From Ischnura elegans (taxonomy: Eukaryota > Arthropoda > Insecta > Odonata > Coenagrionidae), in the NCBI RefSeq assembly GCF_921293095.1, contig NC_060247.1, positions 112,425,111 through 112,489,110 of the forward strand: 64,000 nt of DNA, read 5' to 3'. This document shows positions 1 through 12,520 of the stretch, piece by piece (position 1 is the stretch's first letter; each line of letters starts with the position of its first letter). The notes under the pieces were generated by a model, which worked only from the letters and a program-made list of their open reading frames with translations, made no database searches and was not told the DNA's origin. Both the position numbers and the translations under genes were made by a program.

Positions 1-140
1 TTGCAGCCTAGTTATTTTAACACCCATGTAACGCTCTCTGAATCTCCGTAGGAGTTTTTGACGAATCGCGCAGATTTCCTTAGTATTTTATTAAGTTCAC
101 GGATATAATCTTTCTGCGCCGGATCCTGTATGCTCCAGGT
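1..140 (-). mobile_element. Non-LTR retrotransposon fragment, C-terminal end of the reverse transcriptase ORF
   Basis: Read on the minus strand this encodes residues such as DPAQKDYIRELNKI followed by RKSARFVKNSYG, the thumb/C-terminal segment of Jockey/CR1-type reverse transcriptases. The same segment recurs at 25753-25935, 26097-26790 and 41480-42020, so this is one copy of a family dispersed through the window. It is cut by the window edge and loses similarity near position 140. A dead fragment; the exact clade is inferred. Confidence 0.7.
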
Positions 141-627
141 CCAACAGAAACCATTAAAAAGGGAATTATTTTGTTGGTGGTTGCTTTCGGGAAATGCTGA
201 AGGTAACATTATCTGCTCGACGACGATGATTATTTTATGTTTAACGCTACGGGTATTGGCGAAGACGAAAGAATATCATCCGCGTCTTATACGTGCATCC
301 GTCGAGATAGCGAAAAGGCCAAACAATTTCAATAGGGAGGATGGAAATAACCTCAGCCGCATATGGAGAGGGTTCCTGGCCCAATCTAATGACCAACGGC
401 TATCGCCTTCCGCGAAAATTCAAAATCGGGTCAACAATGGGTTAGTGAAACTTATATAAGCTCGGGACGAGAACGGTTTCCCTTCCATTCTCTTGATAAC
501 GCTCCCAGTACGAGGAGTGAAACGTCGAGCGGATAATGTTACCTGAGCAGCATTTCAGGAAAGCAGCCACCAACATTGATAAAAGTAGCTGTGAAAATCT
601 TCATGCAAAAAAAAAGGAATTATTTCG
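141..627. other. No recognisable gene
   Basis: Unremarkable sequence between two retrotransposon fragments. Short open frames have no family signature and no splice-site support. Confidence 0.5.
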
Positions 628-822
628 GCAAGCGGATTGGTAAAGGAATTCGTTTTCCTCCTCAAAAATAAGGTAATTTATCAATTACTAGTTGGAAGTC
701 AGTGCGCTTGTCTACTTTTCTTTTTATCTTCTTTTTCCATTAACGGCAGGTGTCTGAACATCCCTGCCAGACGCCAATTGAGGCGACTTGCGCTGTATTA
801 TGTAGGTGTAGATGTAGATGAA
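628..822 (+). mobile_element. Non-LTR retrotransposon 3' UTR and tail
   Basis: Aligns by eye with the 3' UTR at 51240-51453 (shared GGAATTCGTTTT block) and ends in the family's terminal hairpin (CCCTGCCAGACGCC, then GGCGACTTGCG) and a GTAGAT-type simple-repeat tail at about 800-822. The body is 5'-truncated, as is usual for non-LTR elements. Confidence 0.6.
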
Positions 823-1122
823 TAATGACTCTGAATCTCTGGACTCTTGTGTCCATAACCAGCGGCCTCACCTTCTCCTGAGCGCCGATAGGTGGAGGTC
901 GAACGTGTGTCGGTTCTCGCCGTCGGACGTGTCCATCTCGCCAGCGCTGTCCATGAGCAGCGACAGCGACCGGGAAAGACTGGGAAAGAGAAAATGAAAG
1001 ACATGTTATCACCGCAGAAGCATTGAAGAAAACAGGGGTTGTCAGTTATGTGTAAGCGGCATTCTGCTTGATATAATAATAAAACGCATTCATTTGTCAA
1101 GATAGAGACTGTGATGTCCCGT

Positions 1123-1270
1123 CTTCTATCTACACCTACATAATACCCTGCAAGCCACCTCTAGCTTGTTTGGCAGGGGATGACCAATCACCTACATGGA
1201 TCATACAAGAGGACTGTCACATACACACCGCCCGGTTACAAAAATATTACGCATATGAGCAAAATATACA
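1123..1270 (-). mobile_element. 3' end of a short dispersed retroelement family
   Basis: Starts with CTACACCTACATAATACCCT, the reverse complement of a GTAGATGTAG-type tail, then a hairpin-forming block (GCAAGCCACCTCTAGC, then GGCAGGGGATGA). The same layout occurs at 1551, 15697, 16975, 19165 and 56054. Beyond the hairpin this copy and the 56054 copy stay similar for about 90 bp. It shares only its last 50 bp or so with the Jockey/CR1-like family of the window. Confidence 0.6.
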
Positions 1271-1550
1271 TGCATCTTCATGCAAAGACAATACTTGCCA
1301 ATGGTTAGTAATTCCTATAGAAAATCCATGGAGGGTTAGAACTATGGAAAAAAACATGCAATGAGCCGTCCTAGCGAGATACGCCATTTATTCTATTAAT
1401 TGAAACACCGTTGCTATCCTTAACAGTACGAGGGAAGAATGACATTTGTCACTCCGTAGGCTGAAAAATAGACTAAACTTATTACGTTAATTCAAGAGCA
1501 GTATATTTTCCGACGAAGTTAGCCATATCTTTCGAGCACCAACACCCTAC

Positions 1551-1612
1551 GCTACATCTACATATACACAACACCCTAGGAGCCACCCATAGGGCGCCTG
1601 GCTCCTGCCCCT
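1551..1612 (-). mobile_element. Terminal fragment of the same dispersed retroelement family
   Basis: CTACATCTACAT tail followed by ACACCCTAGGAGCCACC and its hairpin partner. Only the terminal 60 bp or so are recognisable. Confidence 0.45.
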
Positions 1613-2471
1613 CGTCATAAAAGTTATCCTAAATACCAATGGCAATTTGAACATTCAACTTAAATAATACATTAAAATTTTTGAAAACTGTCACCATTGG
1701 TGTCATGGTGCAAGAACGCCGTTCCGACACTAGTTAGCGAAAGACATAATACTCGTGCAACACTTTTATCAATTTTGGTGCCAAAAAATTTTTAATACCT
1801 ACATTTGTAACCAAAATAAAAAATAATTGCGCTAAAACGTAAATAATAACTAGAATTAAAAAACACACACTTCTAAAAAAAAGTTAACGAAAGTGCGTTC
1901 CGGCACTACTAATTTTGCAACGACGTCACTTACTGTCACAAGTAAAAACGACTGATGAACTTGGTGAAAATAGTGGTATAGGGAATTACGAACATACGAA
2001 ATTTGAAAATATACTGATACAGTACAAAATAGTAGAAAATTTCTAAAGATATGTACCTCTCTGGTAAAACTCAAGGATTTTGCTTTACATATTCTCTTCG
2101 GAAAAAAAACCCATTGAAGGAAAACATCCAAACAAGAAAAAGGGTACGAAAAACCTAGCCCTTAAAGCCCCTGGAATGACACCTTGATTGGACATCGTAG
2201 CAGAACATGGGAGCAGAAATACAAGAGTATTTTCGAGATTCAGGGGAAGGGCAACAGGCTGGATACGTAAGATCATTCGACACGATCCTCCGCTATAGTC
2301 TTCAGTCGTAGGCGTTGAAAATTGCTTGTATGCAACGCATGGGAAGTGACCGAGTCTTTAGACAAACTAAAGTAAGCAACACATTCAGATTTATCATCAA
2401 CAGTAATCGCTCCTACGATTGGTTTGACGTAGCTCTCCACACAATTCTCCCGTCGCCTTATCTTTCAACTA
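1613..2471. other. No recognisable gene
   Basis: AT-rich sequence with short unsupported open frames on both strands. No domain or splice evidence seen. Confidence 0.5.
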
Positions 2472-2479
2472 ACTACACA

Positions 2480-2817
2480 CATGGGCGGACCTAGCGAGGG
2501 GCATGACGGGGCAGCTGTTCCCCCTAGAAGCTAAAATAGTTTTAGTTCAAAACAAAAGTTTTGAAAAAAATTTCTTTTGAAGAAAAATGATATTAGTATA
2601 ATTCATGAATAAAATTAAAATAATCTATTCAAATCTATTGTAATTAATATAATTCATTTTTAAAATTAAAATAATTATTTTTTTTTCAAGAAAATAATTT
2701 TATAAACTAACAAAGCGCCGTCATAATTTTCTTAAAATCTTGGTATCATTGACCTTTTCTGTGCCAAAATTCTACAACTTGAACGACCACGGCTTGCTAG
2801 ATCTGGGTACGCCCATG
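2480..2817. mobile_element. Non-autonomous hAT-like MITE with 8-bp target duplication
   Basis: Terminal inverted repeats CATGGGCGGACCTAG (left) and, reading the right end inwards, CATGGGCGTACCCAG. Flanking 8-mers are ACTACACA (2472-2479) and CCTACACA (2818-2825), 7 of 8 matching. The inside is AT-rich with no transposase. An 8-bp duplication and CA...TG ends are typical of hAT elements. Confidence 0.75.
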
Positions 2818-2825
2818 CCTACACA

Positions 2826-3010
2826 GTTCTTCAGATTTACATGCTTCATCATCTGCTCTATGTATCTAATCCGTGGCCTACCTCTGCCGTTCTTCCATTC
2901 CATCTGTCCTTCAACGATGAATTATATCGCATGATAATTTTCAATTATTATATTGAAAACTACTGGGGACATCGCACACCCTTGTCCTACCCCTTTCTTT
3001 ATTCAATAAA
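2826..3010 (-). pseudogene. RTE-like reverse transcriptase fragment, internally deleted
   Basis: On the minus strand GVGQGCAMSPVVFNIIIE, the RTE motif around the QGC.SP.LFN turn of the palm, is followed after a stop by IVEGQMEWKNGRGRPRIRYI, which belongs to the far C-terminal end of the same protein. The two parts should be hundreds of residues apart, so an internal deletion joined them. It abuts the right target duplication of the hAT MITE at 2480-2817. Confidence 0.75.
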
Positions 3011-3879
3011 AAAAGTAGCTTCTCCTGATTGCGGGACTAAACTATATGCAAATAAATACCAATACACAATGTCCACGTCTGAAGGTCATTAATTTGGTTT
3101 CCAGACTCTTCGGGTAGATGGCAAAAGAGTGCAATCTTGAATCTCTGCCAGGCAGCGGAAGACAGGAATTTCGTTTGAAACATGCCCATACTAGGAAAAT
3201 CCGAGTCACCAGTAATTCAACTATTTGCCTAGCACACTAGAGGTAAACGGACAGGACAGTAAGGACGTCATAAAAAGGATTGAATCAGCCCGGGAGACGT
3301 TCATGAACAGGAAAGACCTGATGAGAGGATCATGACTATCGTGCATTCACATGACGATGGTTAAAACCTGTGCTGCCCTCTATTGCTGACATCTAAAGCG
3401 TACGGGAAATTGACGATTAGCAAAGCTGTTGAGGTATGCAGGGACAAGATATTACTGTGTTCAACGTGTATTTACCGAATAATTTTTCTTCCACCCATAT
3501 TCTTCCTTCCTAGGACAAATCCATAAATACTCTACACGTAAACTCTATGGACAAATCTATGAAAAAATAGAGCGGAGAGAGCTTCACGAACTTTTCGTCT
3601 TTCTCTTGTCGCTTCCTTTCCCGGTCTCCCAGCGCCTAACCATCGTAAAGTGGCAACGTTCGGAACTACGTGAACTATTGTCAGGACATGCATTCACACG
3701 GTTAATTCGGCCAACTATCGTTAGGACGATCGCTCTGACAATCGTAATGTGAACGAGGCATAATTTTAAAGATAAGTGTACTGAGGTGTCCGATCCGGAG
3801 TGCAACGCATTTCCGGTGCGGAAACGTGGACAGCTGGGAAAGAGGGCGAAAAAATATTGGAGGCGTTTGAGATGTGGGT
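3011..3879. other. No recognisable gene
   Basis: No family signatures. Short open frames only. Confidence 0.45.
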
Positions 3880-4140
3880 GTGCTGATCAAAAAATGGAAA
3901 GGGGACGGAAGGATGCATAGTTAGAGGAAGAGGAAAGACGAAGTGCTGGATATGGTGGTCGCGGAGAGGAAGCCTCTAGATGAGAGACGGGGGAGACAAG
4001 ATTTGGATTGAGCGATTACTGGGTGGGAAGAAGATGTTAAAAAAAACCTGTCAGAGGAATAACGTTAGGCAAGCGAGGGATGTGAAGGAAGAGAATAGGA
4101 TTCATAGATAGAATGAAATGGTATAGGCCTCATTATAGAT
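3880..4140 (+). pseudogene. Degenerate RTE-like C-terminal fragment
   Basis: One frame reads RKDEVLDMVVAERKPLDERR, matching the NDEVLEMV..EK..L block found at 32738-32990 and in related RTE C-termini. Frames are broken on both sides. Confidence 0.5.
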
Positions 4141-4149
4141 TCAAGAGGG

Positions 4150-4444
4150 CAGAGGCGTAGCCATTAATTTCGTTCGGTGGAGGTCCAAAACCAGGGGGGG
4201 AATTTTTTTTAAAACAGGGTACCAATTAGAGGGTTTTAAACTAATTTTAACACTTTTCATAATTGAAAAAACTTCAAAAAATCATGAATTTACAAAATAT
4301 TTCTTTGAAAACAATTTTCAAAGAAATTTTTTGTAAATTCATTATTTTTCTAATATTTTGTTTTCTTTTATGAAGTAAAGTAATCATGTTTTTATATTTC
4401 GTGGAGGTCCGGATCTCCTGAACCCCCCTCTTGCTACGCTACTG
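4150..4444. mobile_element. hAT-like MITE
   Basis: Ends CAGAGGCGTAGC (left) and CAGTAGCGTAGC (right end read inwards) match at 10 of 12 bases. Flanking 8-mers CAAGAGGG (4142-4149) and GAAGAGGG (4445-4452) match at 7 of 8. The middle holds a short A/T palindrome near 4300-4350. No coding capacity. Confidence 0.75.
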
Positions 4445-4452
4445 GAAGAGGG

Positions 4453-6187
4453 TAGTCTAAGTTGGGAGGGAAGGTAGGTCTGGAAAATCTGCAAAAAGCT
4501 CGTGTAAACCTAACTAAAACCGGTGGAATACGTTAATAATAATATTAACCCAAAATGCCTCGGCAATCAAGACGTTTGTCATCACCTAGCGGACCTCATG
4601 GTATCTGCAGATAGGATTGCGGCGGATGCGGCGGGGAAGACGCCTCGGCGGTGGTGAAGTCATCGTAGGTAACACGTGCAGCAAGGCGAGGGGGAAGCGA
4701 CCCCAGGGAAGGCGGGAGCAACCCATGGGGATTTGGGGACCAATTTGCGGGCAAAAAGTGGGGGACGGGGGAGTCCGAATTTCGTTCAACTCTTGTTTAA
4801 CAACTCTCATATAAGTTCAGGAGAAATTGAAAGAACATTGTCTAAATGGAGATAAGCTTGGTTAACGATGAGGCCGTAATGGTTTAATTTATACATCAGT
4901 ATATCGAAACTGATACCTATCTGCAGTATTATTTTATAAAAGAATATTATGATACTATTGAAAGAAAATAAAAATAATACAGTGCAAATACCCTACGAGT
5001 AAAAAAATACAAATACAACAAAGAATAAAACTCAGAAGTCCATAAGCAGCCATTGATTTTATTGATATTGGAGTCGTTACTAACACTGATAGTAAGAGGA
5101 AAGAATGACATATTCAGTATCTGCGTTCTGCCATAGTACGAATATCACAATTAAAAAACAGCGGCACTGTACTGTCCTTACATACGAATAGACAATCCCG
5201 TTTTCGTTGAAATATTCGCCCAATATTTCAGTTTTGAATTCATGCTAGGTTTCCTTAAGAAGTTTATTTTTCTCCGTATTACATTTTTTACAATTTTCGC
5301 ACCTTTGTTGTTTCTTTCTCGCTATTAATACTCAAATTTGCCTTTTATTTTGCCGTGGCATGCCTTTCGTTGCGTTAGATTTTGACTGATTCTTGTACTA
5401 CAACACTTAGGTTCAGCATTCAAATATTTAAATTCACTGCGTACCTATCGTCTGATCCACGGCATATAGTGCTATGTAACAAACATCTTCCAAGCATCAT
5501 TACTCCCATGGTTTCAAGAGGTATATACGGCGACATTATTCCTCCCTTCCCCCTATTACATAGCGAATTTCGTAGGTGAGGGCGGGTGTATTGGAAAAGA
5601 GCAGCACTCACACATTGCCGTTGGTGGCTCGTGTGCAACAAGACCTGGGGGTTTTGTAAAGACTACCATTTGTATCACACAGTAAAGCTATCATAATCCA
5701 GGGGAAAGCAACATATAAATGGTGTGCGTAAACTCTTCTCAACCGGGTGAATGGCTCCAATGCCAACTGACTGCTAACTCTGTTGCCGTCGTAACCGTAT
5801 ACAGTTGTATCCACTTCCCAAAAGTAGACACACTGTTCCCCTGAAGAAGAAAGCAGAGAGAGATGCCGGAAAGTGGAATATAGAGCCATTCACCTGGTTA
5901 ACAACCCGAGAAGATGTTATGCATACTACCACCGAAGATATCGAAGCATGTCCATATTTAAAATATTCGTGCGGGCAGTAACAATCTAAAAGTCAGAAAC
6001 ATGGACTACTGGAAACTCCTCACCGCATCGGTCAAAAAATAAAGCCACCGCTTTACAGCTACTAGTGGTGTTGGCGAAGAATATACTGAAGATCAAATGA
6101 ACGGATACGGTGGGAAACGAGAGAGTAAACCCTAAAATAGCAATTTGAAAAACGCGGTGTATTGGTCACGGTGATTACGAGATAAAT
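4453..6187. other. No recognisable gene; one GC-rich patch
   Basis: Positions 4570-4790 are GC-rich with purine-rich repeats and open frames on both strands, but I recognise no protein and no convincing exon. The rest is AT-rich without signatures. Confidence 0.4.
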
Positions 6188-6436
6188 ATGATGGAGGAAG
6201 AAATTGAAGGAATCCTTCCTCGAGGAAAGCTTTCGCTGATTCAAAAGTTGAATGCATATGGTATCGATAACATCGTATTAGATTGGATGAAGAATCTCTT
6301 AAACGATCGTGAACAGAGGGTTGCTTTGGATGGAGTTAGCTCGGATACTGTACAAGTTGCCTCAGGTGTACCCCAAGGCAGTGCTACAGGTCTTCTTTTG
6401 TTCCTTCTTTACAACATTGACCTTAATTCCGTATAA
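6188..6436 (+). pseudogene. Reverse transcriptase palm fragment of a non-LTR element
   Basis: The frame carries LIQKLNAYGIDNIVLDWMKN, then REQRVALDG and VASGVPQGSATGLLLFLLYN. This is the classic L..YGI...L.W...L..R.Q.V..G......SGVPQGS..G..LFL.Y segment of Jockey/CR1/I-type reverse transcriptases. The canonical VLGPLLF has become ATGLLLF, and the frame stops before the catalytic DD box, with similarity lost after about 6436. A dead fragment. Confidence 0.8.
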
Positions 6437-6439
6437 AGC

Positions 6440-9400
6440 TGAAGAAACATTTTCTAAAGAAAACAAAGAGAACTATTTGGGTCAGTTGCAGAAGGTTAGA
6501 TAATCGCATAGAAGAATGTCGGAGTGAGGGGAGTGCGGCCAGCCGGCAGGGGGCCGTAAATCAAAGAGAATCGAGACGAGCGGATAGGGGCAGGGGGACT
6601 ATGATAACAAAGGGACTACTCCTCAAATACGCACGCGATAAATCATAGCGGGACATCGGTAAAATACTACAAGCCAGCGTAATCCCTTCAACTGAGGCCC
6701 GTATCCAAGAGGGAGGGCGGCAGGGCTTTGGGGGCCTTAAGCCCCCACCCCTAAAGTGTTTTTTCCTTGCGGCGACCGCGCGCGATACATCCGCTGAGGA
6801 AGCCACAACCCCATTGGCACCTAACCTCCCTTTGGTTTCGAAACTGGTACTTGCTTTATTGGATTCATGAAACATTCTCGAGCTTCCAGCCGGGTTAGAA
6901 TCAGCTCCAAGCCGACGTTTCGGCAACTCGCTCTGCGGTCAACCCAGGCCTGAGTGCCGTGACGATTGCGGTTAGGCTTCTTATTGCTCAGGTCGGTTGA
7001 AGAGACACCACCTGATTGGCTGTTCTTTCTCATATCCTTCTCATGTTGCTCATGACGTTTTAAACCTGATAACGAAAACACATACTCCAATAAACTTATT
7101 TTTTTGTAAACTGGCTGATTAGGGTGAGTTTTTGACTCACTGGTACACCATTTGGAAACGCGCCTTACGCGCGAAAAATAGCCGTAAGGCGTCCTTGAGG
7201 ACTACAGCACAGTGATCTGTTGAAATGTCGGTATGGAGCCAACCCAAATACCGTTGGAAGCCCGAAAGAGTTTCGTCGGCATTTTTTCATCGGTAAAACC
7301 TTGAGTCATTCACGTCTTAGGTCCTTTTACCATCGCTCTTGTTCGAGCATTTTCCCGCGGACTGGATCCTACGGAGTGTGTGGGTGAGAGAAATGTGAGA
7401 ATGTATTTTAAGCAGCCTTAAACAGCCTTAGTGGGGCCTGATAAACTGTCTCAAAGTCACGCTCCGAGTTGATAGCACGCTCGTGAGGGTTTCCGGTTGA
7501 GATTCTGCGGTTAGTCACCGCTGCGAATTATCCCATTCCATCTCTAATATCACAATAAACTGATTTTTACCTAATACGAGGTCCCAAAAACGTTGCGGCC
7601 ATTGGAGTGTATCTTTTCTTTTGACCCTAGACCCTTTCCTGATGCGTCTAGATCCACGACGAACGACAACCCGCACGGCAGACCTCGATTCGACGCCGAC
7701 CCGATCGTGATAAAGGCCTCTGGGAGAGCCGTTACATAGAACAGCATTAAAAGGTGGCGCAGGTGTTTTTTATTATCACGGCCCAATTCATTGTTTTATT
7801 CACGGGAGTGGAGGGGGGTGTGGGTGAGATAGTGCGTCATCAACTATTCATCTACGGGGCGGGTGCGGCTCATTGAAGGCCCATCTGTATTCCCGCGCGT
7901 CCCCAAATAAGTTTCCAGTGGCAAAGAGGGGATGTGGTCCACGAGCAGCTTCCTTGGAGACGCACTGATTTGGCGGAAACAGATGGCATGAGAATAGAAG
8001 GGAATTCGACTAGACTGGACGACTGAAGAAATCCCAGTAGAATGAGGGCTATAATAATTGTTATAAAAATAATATATATTACTTCTTAAACAATTCAAAT
8101 ATTTAAATATAATATAATGACTAGAAAACCGATTTTGGAGATTTGTGATCCCAGAGGTTATTGCCTGTTAGTGGGATCACCTTCAGAAATACAACCGCAA
8201 TGCAGAGCATATTGTTGCGTAGCAAAAAATTCCTTCCATATTGACTACTATACATAAGAAATATACAATAAAGGTTCATTAAAAAACAATGCAGTTGAAA
8301 TCAAATTAACAAAATTAAAAAGAGAATATGGTTTGTAAATACTTCTATGAGGTATCCCCTATGATATTTTTGCAGCAAAATAGCCAGGTCTTCACATGCT
8401 TCAAAAAGGTATATATGTTGTTACTCTCTTTGATTTTTTTGGATATTATTTGTAAATGTTTGGTCTCGAGAAAATAAAGATTTATTTATTCTAATTAACA
8501 TTTAGTTTGGGTAATGCAAATGAAGTATTTTTTCGAACGATATTTAGGGCTGGGAGGAGATGAAATATTTTGGATGATTCCTCCGATATAAAACGAATGA
8601 GCAAGAGTGCTACAAAAGAGAATTTCCACAGTCACCCTCTGGATATGTTGTCAACCACCGCACGTTAAAATGGGTTTGCAAAAGTCGCCACTAGTGTCGC
8701 TAACAACTAATCCGAATTCCACAAAGAAATGAGCTACTATCAGGTCTGTTTCCGATGTTTACATTTTTGATTATATATTATATCGAATTCATATCGCTTC
8801 AATGCTATTCCTCGCGATAGAAAAAGCTACATTGTAAATATTGAGAATAAATGGACCGCTTAGTACTCAACCCCACGCTACGGACATTGTTAAGACAAAG
8901 CCGATTAAAATACGCCTAAATTGATAACAAATATCATACTTCACCTGAACGGAATGGATTCTATTAGGTCGCCTTGCAAATGAGAATGGCTAGGAGCTTG
9001 CGTAAAAATGGTACGCGAGCATAATTTGCTGCAAAGAAAAGCTGAAGAAGTCCGGCGGCTTCGAAAAAGTTACAGAATAGACTTCCTCGTACACTTAAGT
9101 TCGTCCGTATAAGAGAAATAAATTTGTCCTAAATTGTAAAATTGTAGCCAGAATGGTCTGGGAGGAGAAGGTTCCTCAGCCACCGTCAGCGGGTCAAGCC
9201 CACATTGCAAAATTCAAAAGTTTAAATGTTTCAGGAAAATGGTCGAGGTGGTGACGACATTTAGAGAAATTCATGCTAGCCAAAGCAGGGTATGTACGCA
9301 CATATGAACTTTTAATTTTAGATTTCCATGACTTTTCCCTGATATCCAGTCCTAATTTGTAAAATTTGCCTGGCCTAATATCAACGCCAAACCAGTCGTA

Positions 9401-10010
9401 CATTGTTCATTCTCGTTCAATCACTCGTTCAGCCACTATTCTCATCTATTTCATTCAATATCACATCTCTGGAGTTCTTTTCTGACCTAATTTCCCTGAT
9501 ATGACCACTATAACCGCCCTGCAAAGAGGCGATTTGGACGAGAAGAACGCGTAAAAATGGTTCATTGATTAGAAATTAATCTATGGATACAACTAAATTA
9601 TGCATTTTCGTATTCAACGGCAATGCTCCATAGAATATAATGGGTTTGACCATTTGCAAGTGAGTGCATAGAAGTAAACACAGGAATGGACCAGCAAGAC
9701 ACCCTCACCCGGCAAGTGACTTCGGTGTTACCTTCAGGGTGCTTAAATTGACCTCGTGATGATCAGAGATAAGAAGACAGTGACAGAGAGGGGAAGAGGT
9801 CATAACAGTTGATAAGGATGAGCTATTACCTTTACATACAAATATCCGTAGAGGAGAGTTCGAGAACATATGAGATTAGGTGTTAAAATTCAAGGTATGA
9901 ATAAAAAGTACGATTAGATTTGATACTAGGTATATGATTATAATTGAGGAAAAAAAGAGATTAGTAAGAAATTCTAAATTAAATGTACAGATTATTAAGA
10001 GAATAATTGA
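6440..10010. other. Mostly unrecognised; small repeat relics
   Basis: No gene recognised. At 7106-7145 a block (GCTGATTAGGGTGAG, then TTTTTGACTCACTGGTAC) recurs inverted at 21822-21852. 6690-6800 is GC-rich with a GGGGGCCTTAAGCCCCC palindrome. 8050-9990 is AT-rich. Minus-strand open frames of 121 and 89 codons at 6561-7090 overlap but match nothing I know. Confidence 0.4.
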
Positions 10011-10013
10011 GGA

Positions 10014-10262
10014 CCTTAGAAGCCAAGGGGTTAAGTGCAATTTTTTTTATTTTTGGACATAATTACCTACAGAATATGGTTGGTGGGGTACACAAAACTG
10101 TTGTGGCAACGGGATACAAGGGAATCACTGATAAGCATATACATATAGATTCAGTGATTTACATGTATCTCATTTTTGCAACAGTATAATGTACTCCACC
10201 AATCATTATCTATACTTATGTCCAAAAATACAAAAATGCAATTACCCACTTGGCGTCTAAGG
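10014..10262. repeat. Large foldback (palindromic MITE-like) element
   Basis: Two diverged arms of about 115-120 bp face each other around 10138-10146. Outer ends are CCTTAGAAGCCAAGGGG (left) and, read inwards from the right, CCTTAGACGCCAAGTGG. Both arms contain ATTTTTGGACATAA and a GGTTGGTGG.GTACA block. Such full-length palindromes are typical of MITEs or solo foldbacks. The superfamily is not assignable. Confidence 0.65.
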
Positions 10263-12064
10263 CCCTTATTTATACATAGAATTAAATAATCAAAAGAAAA
10301 CAATTCTCCTGTGAACCAATAATCAATTGAATACAACTGAAATAGCAACAGATGATGAGATTATTCAAGAAACAGATTAATTTCAATGCTTAAGGAGCTT
10401 ACTTACAAAATATGGAAGAAGTAAACGGGAAATAATAAGAACATCACTAGTCAAAAATTCCTTTAGCAAAAAGAAAAATTGTTAAAATGAAACTCTGTAA
10501 GCATAGAAATGATAATGCAATTATTGAAAACCTATGTGTAGAGTGTTTCTCTATATGGTATTGAAATGTGCACTTAAAAAAAGTTTAGTTAGAAATACCA
10601 GTTTTTTTATGAAATTCATCGAAATTTTGGGTTCAAATGGAACACTGAATATTTCGGTAACATTTACCACACCAGTTTGATAATAGATACTATCGACATG
10701 GCCGCAGAAGTTCGATAAATACTACTAAGATCAACAGGATAATAAAAGCGACACAGCGCGCGCTTATGAAAGATTTTCCATCCAGAAAACTTTGTTCTTA
10801 TTAAAAATTCATAACGTTATGAGTTAAACATAAGTTTCCCACATTCGTAAAATTAATCATGACATCGATGAAAGCTATCACTAACTGATTCGTATTGAAT
10901 TTATGCAGGTATTTTTACCTAACTCTTTCGTAAAATTGACCCTATTATGAAATGCTGAAATATTCGATACAATTCAGCAAAAACTCTTGATAAGATAAAT
11001 CAAGCACTTTATTATTTTCATCAAAGTTTAAGTATACGTAACTTCGTATCATATCCGTTTTATTGCATTTACGAATCTATTTTTCCTTGTGAACATTAGG
11101 AAAGGATAAATTAAGGGAATAGAGGATTTTGAAACAGAGTGCAAAAGAAAAATATTAAATTAAGTTGTATGGAAAGAGCTACAAATGACGATGTATTTAG
11201 AAGAGCTGGGGAGGATAGAGGTTACTTACATCAAATGAAAAAGAGCTATATTCTGATACCATTTTTATATCTATAAAACGAATTCTAATCAGTTTTTAAT
11301 GCTCGAAAAGATTTCTCTAGCTGTAGCTAAATTAAATTGTGACGCAGTTCTTTTGTTCCCATTTGCTTATGAGAAATACTTCTCAGAATAGGTTGGATTA
11401 TACTAATCATCATACCTGAACATCTTGGCTCTCCGTAATATACAGATTTAGAATCGCTCGTAATGGTTAGGGTTCATAAAATACAACGTCACAGAATTTT
11501 TTCCTCTAAAAAGTCTAATTATAGATATATTTTGATCTGAGGTGTGTAGTGCTCACCACTTCTCTACAAGCAACGATTTTTCTGAAGCCTTATGTACCCT
11601 GATGGAGGTTTCTTCTGGCTTATCGGAGATGCATTGATTGAAAATGGTTTATTCTGTGGTTGTCTCTGCAAGAGTAAAATCCTATCAATGATTACTAACC
11701 GACAAATACAAAAATATATTGTTCCCTTGACTTTTGAACCATCCACTCTCCATTTTAATTCTTGTTTTCCACTTAAATTCTGGCTTCCATAAATGTGACC
11801 AACCGCCACATATTGCCTATAATAGTAATTCGTTGAGAACTAGTGTGGGCGTACCGAGATTTTTGCACAACGTTCACATGGCCGTGATATTATGTCTACA
11901 GCAGAGCCACGCGCTTCTTAGAACATCAGGGAATTGCAGGAAACGAAACAGAAAGGATCTTGAAATTTTTCTTGAGGCCGCAATACATTTTCAGCTTTGA
12001 TAGAAATTTTGCACTATCGGACAGAGAGGCAGAGAAATGCAGTTGCACTCCATGGGCAATACAA
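10263..12064. other. No recognisable gene
   Basis: AT-rich sequence. Overlapping opposite-strand frames at 11564-11809 are shadows of each other with no known motifs. Confidence 0.45.
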
Positions 12065-12375
12065 AACCATAGTAAAAACTTAAAATAATAAAGATCTAAC
12101 GAATATATCGTGTGGGTAATGAGGGAGTTGTAAAAAGAGTAGAGTAGTTGATAGGTCTTTTGAGAAACTTGGGAAGAAGAAAGGAAAACTTAATCGGCCT
12201 TATCATGAAATACGATGTACTGAATAAAACGATAGTCGAAGCACAGGTGGAAGGGAAGAACGCCAGAGGTAGACTAAGAATGAGATGCAGGTGATGAAGG
12301 ATAGAACACAGAAGGTGTTAAAAGATAGAAAAATTTATGGAGAGCTGCGTCAAACCAATCTTCGGATTGATATGT
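12065..12375 (+). mobile_element. RTE-like 3'-end element copy
   Basis: Begins ACCATAGTAAA.ACTTAAAAT and carries a frame reading LIGLIMKYDVLNKTIVEAQV, then GKNARGRLRM, the C-terminal end of RTE-like proteins. It ends in a GATGATGATAATG tail. The insert at 14141-14340 begins at the same point, so both copies share a 5' boundary rather than random truncation. Confidence 0.6.
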
Positions 12376-12403
12376 GATGATGATAATGAGTCAAATTTTT
12401 AAT

Positions 12404-12520
12404 GCTAGACCCGTAATCAGGCGTGGATCTTCGAGTGAGACATCGGACCAGCTGCGATATCTCACTCAAGCTGGTCCGATTTTTCTCTCTCTAGAATCCA
12501 CGCCGGCTTTCGGGCCTAGC
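12404..12520. repeat. Inverted repeat / hairpin element
   Basis: Arms of about 50 bp: GGCGTGGAT, ATCGGACCAGCT and the outer GCTAGACCCG on the left pair with AAGCTGGTCCGAT, ATCCACGCC and CGGGCCTAGC on the right, around a loop near 12453-12470. Confidence 0.6.
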
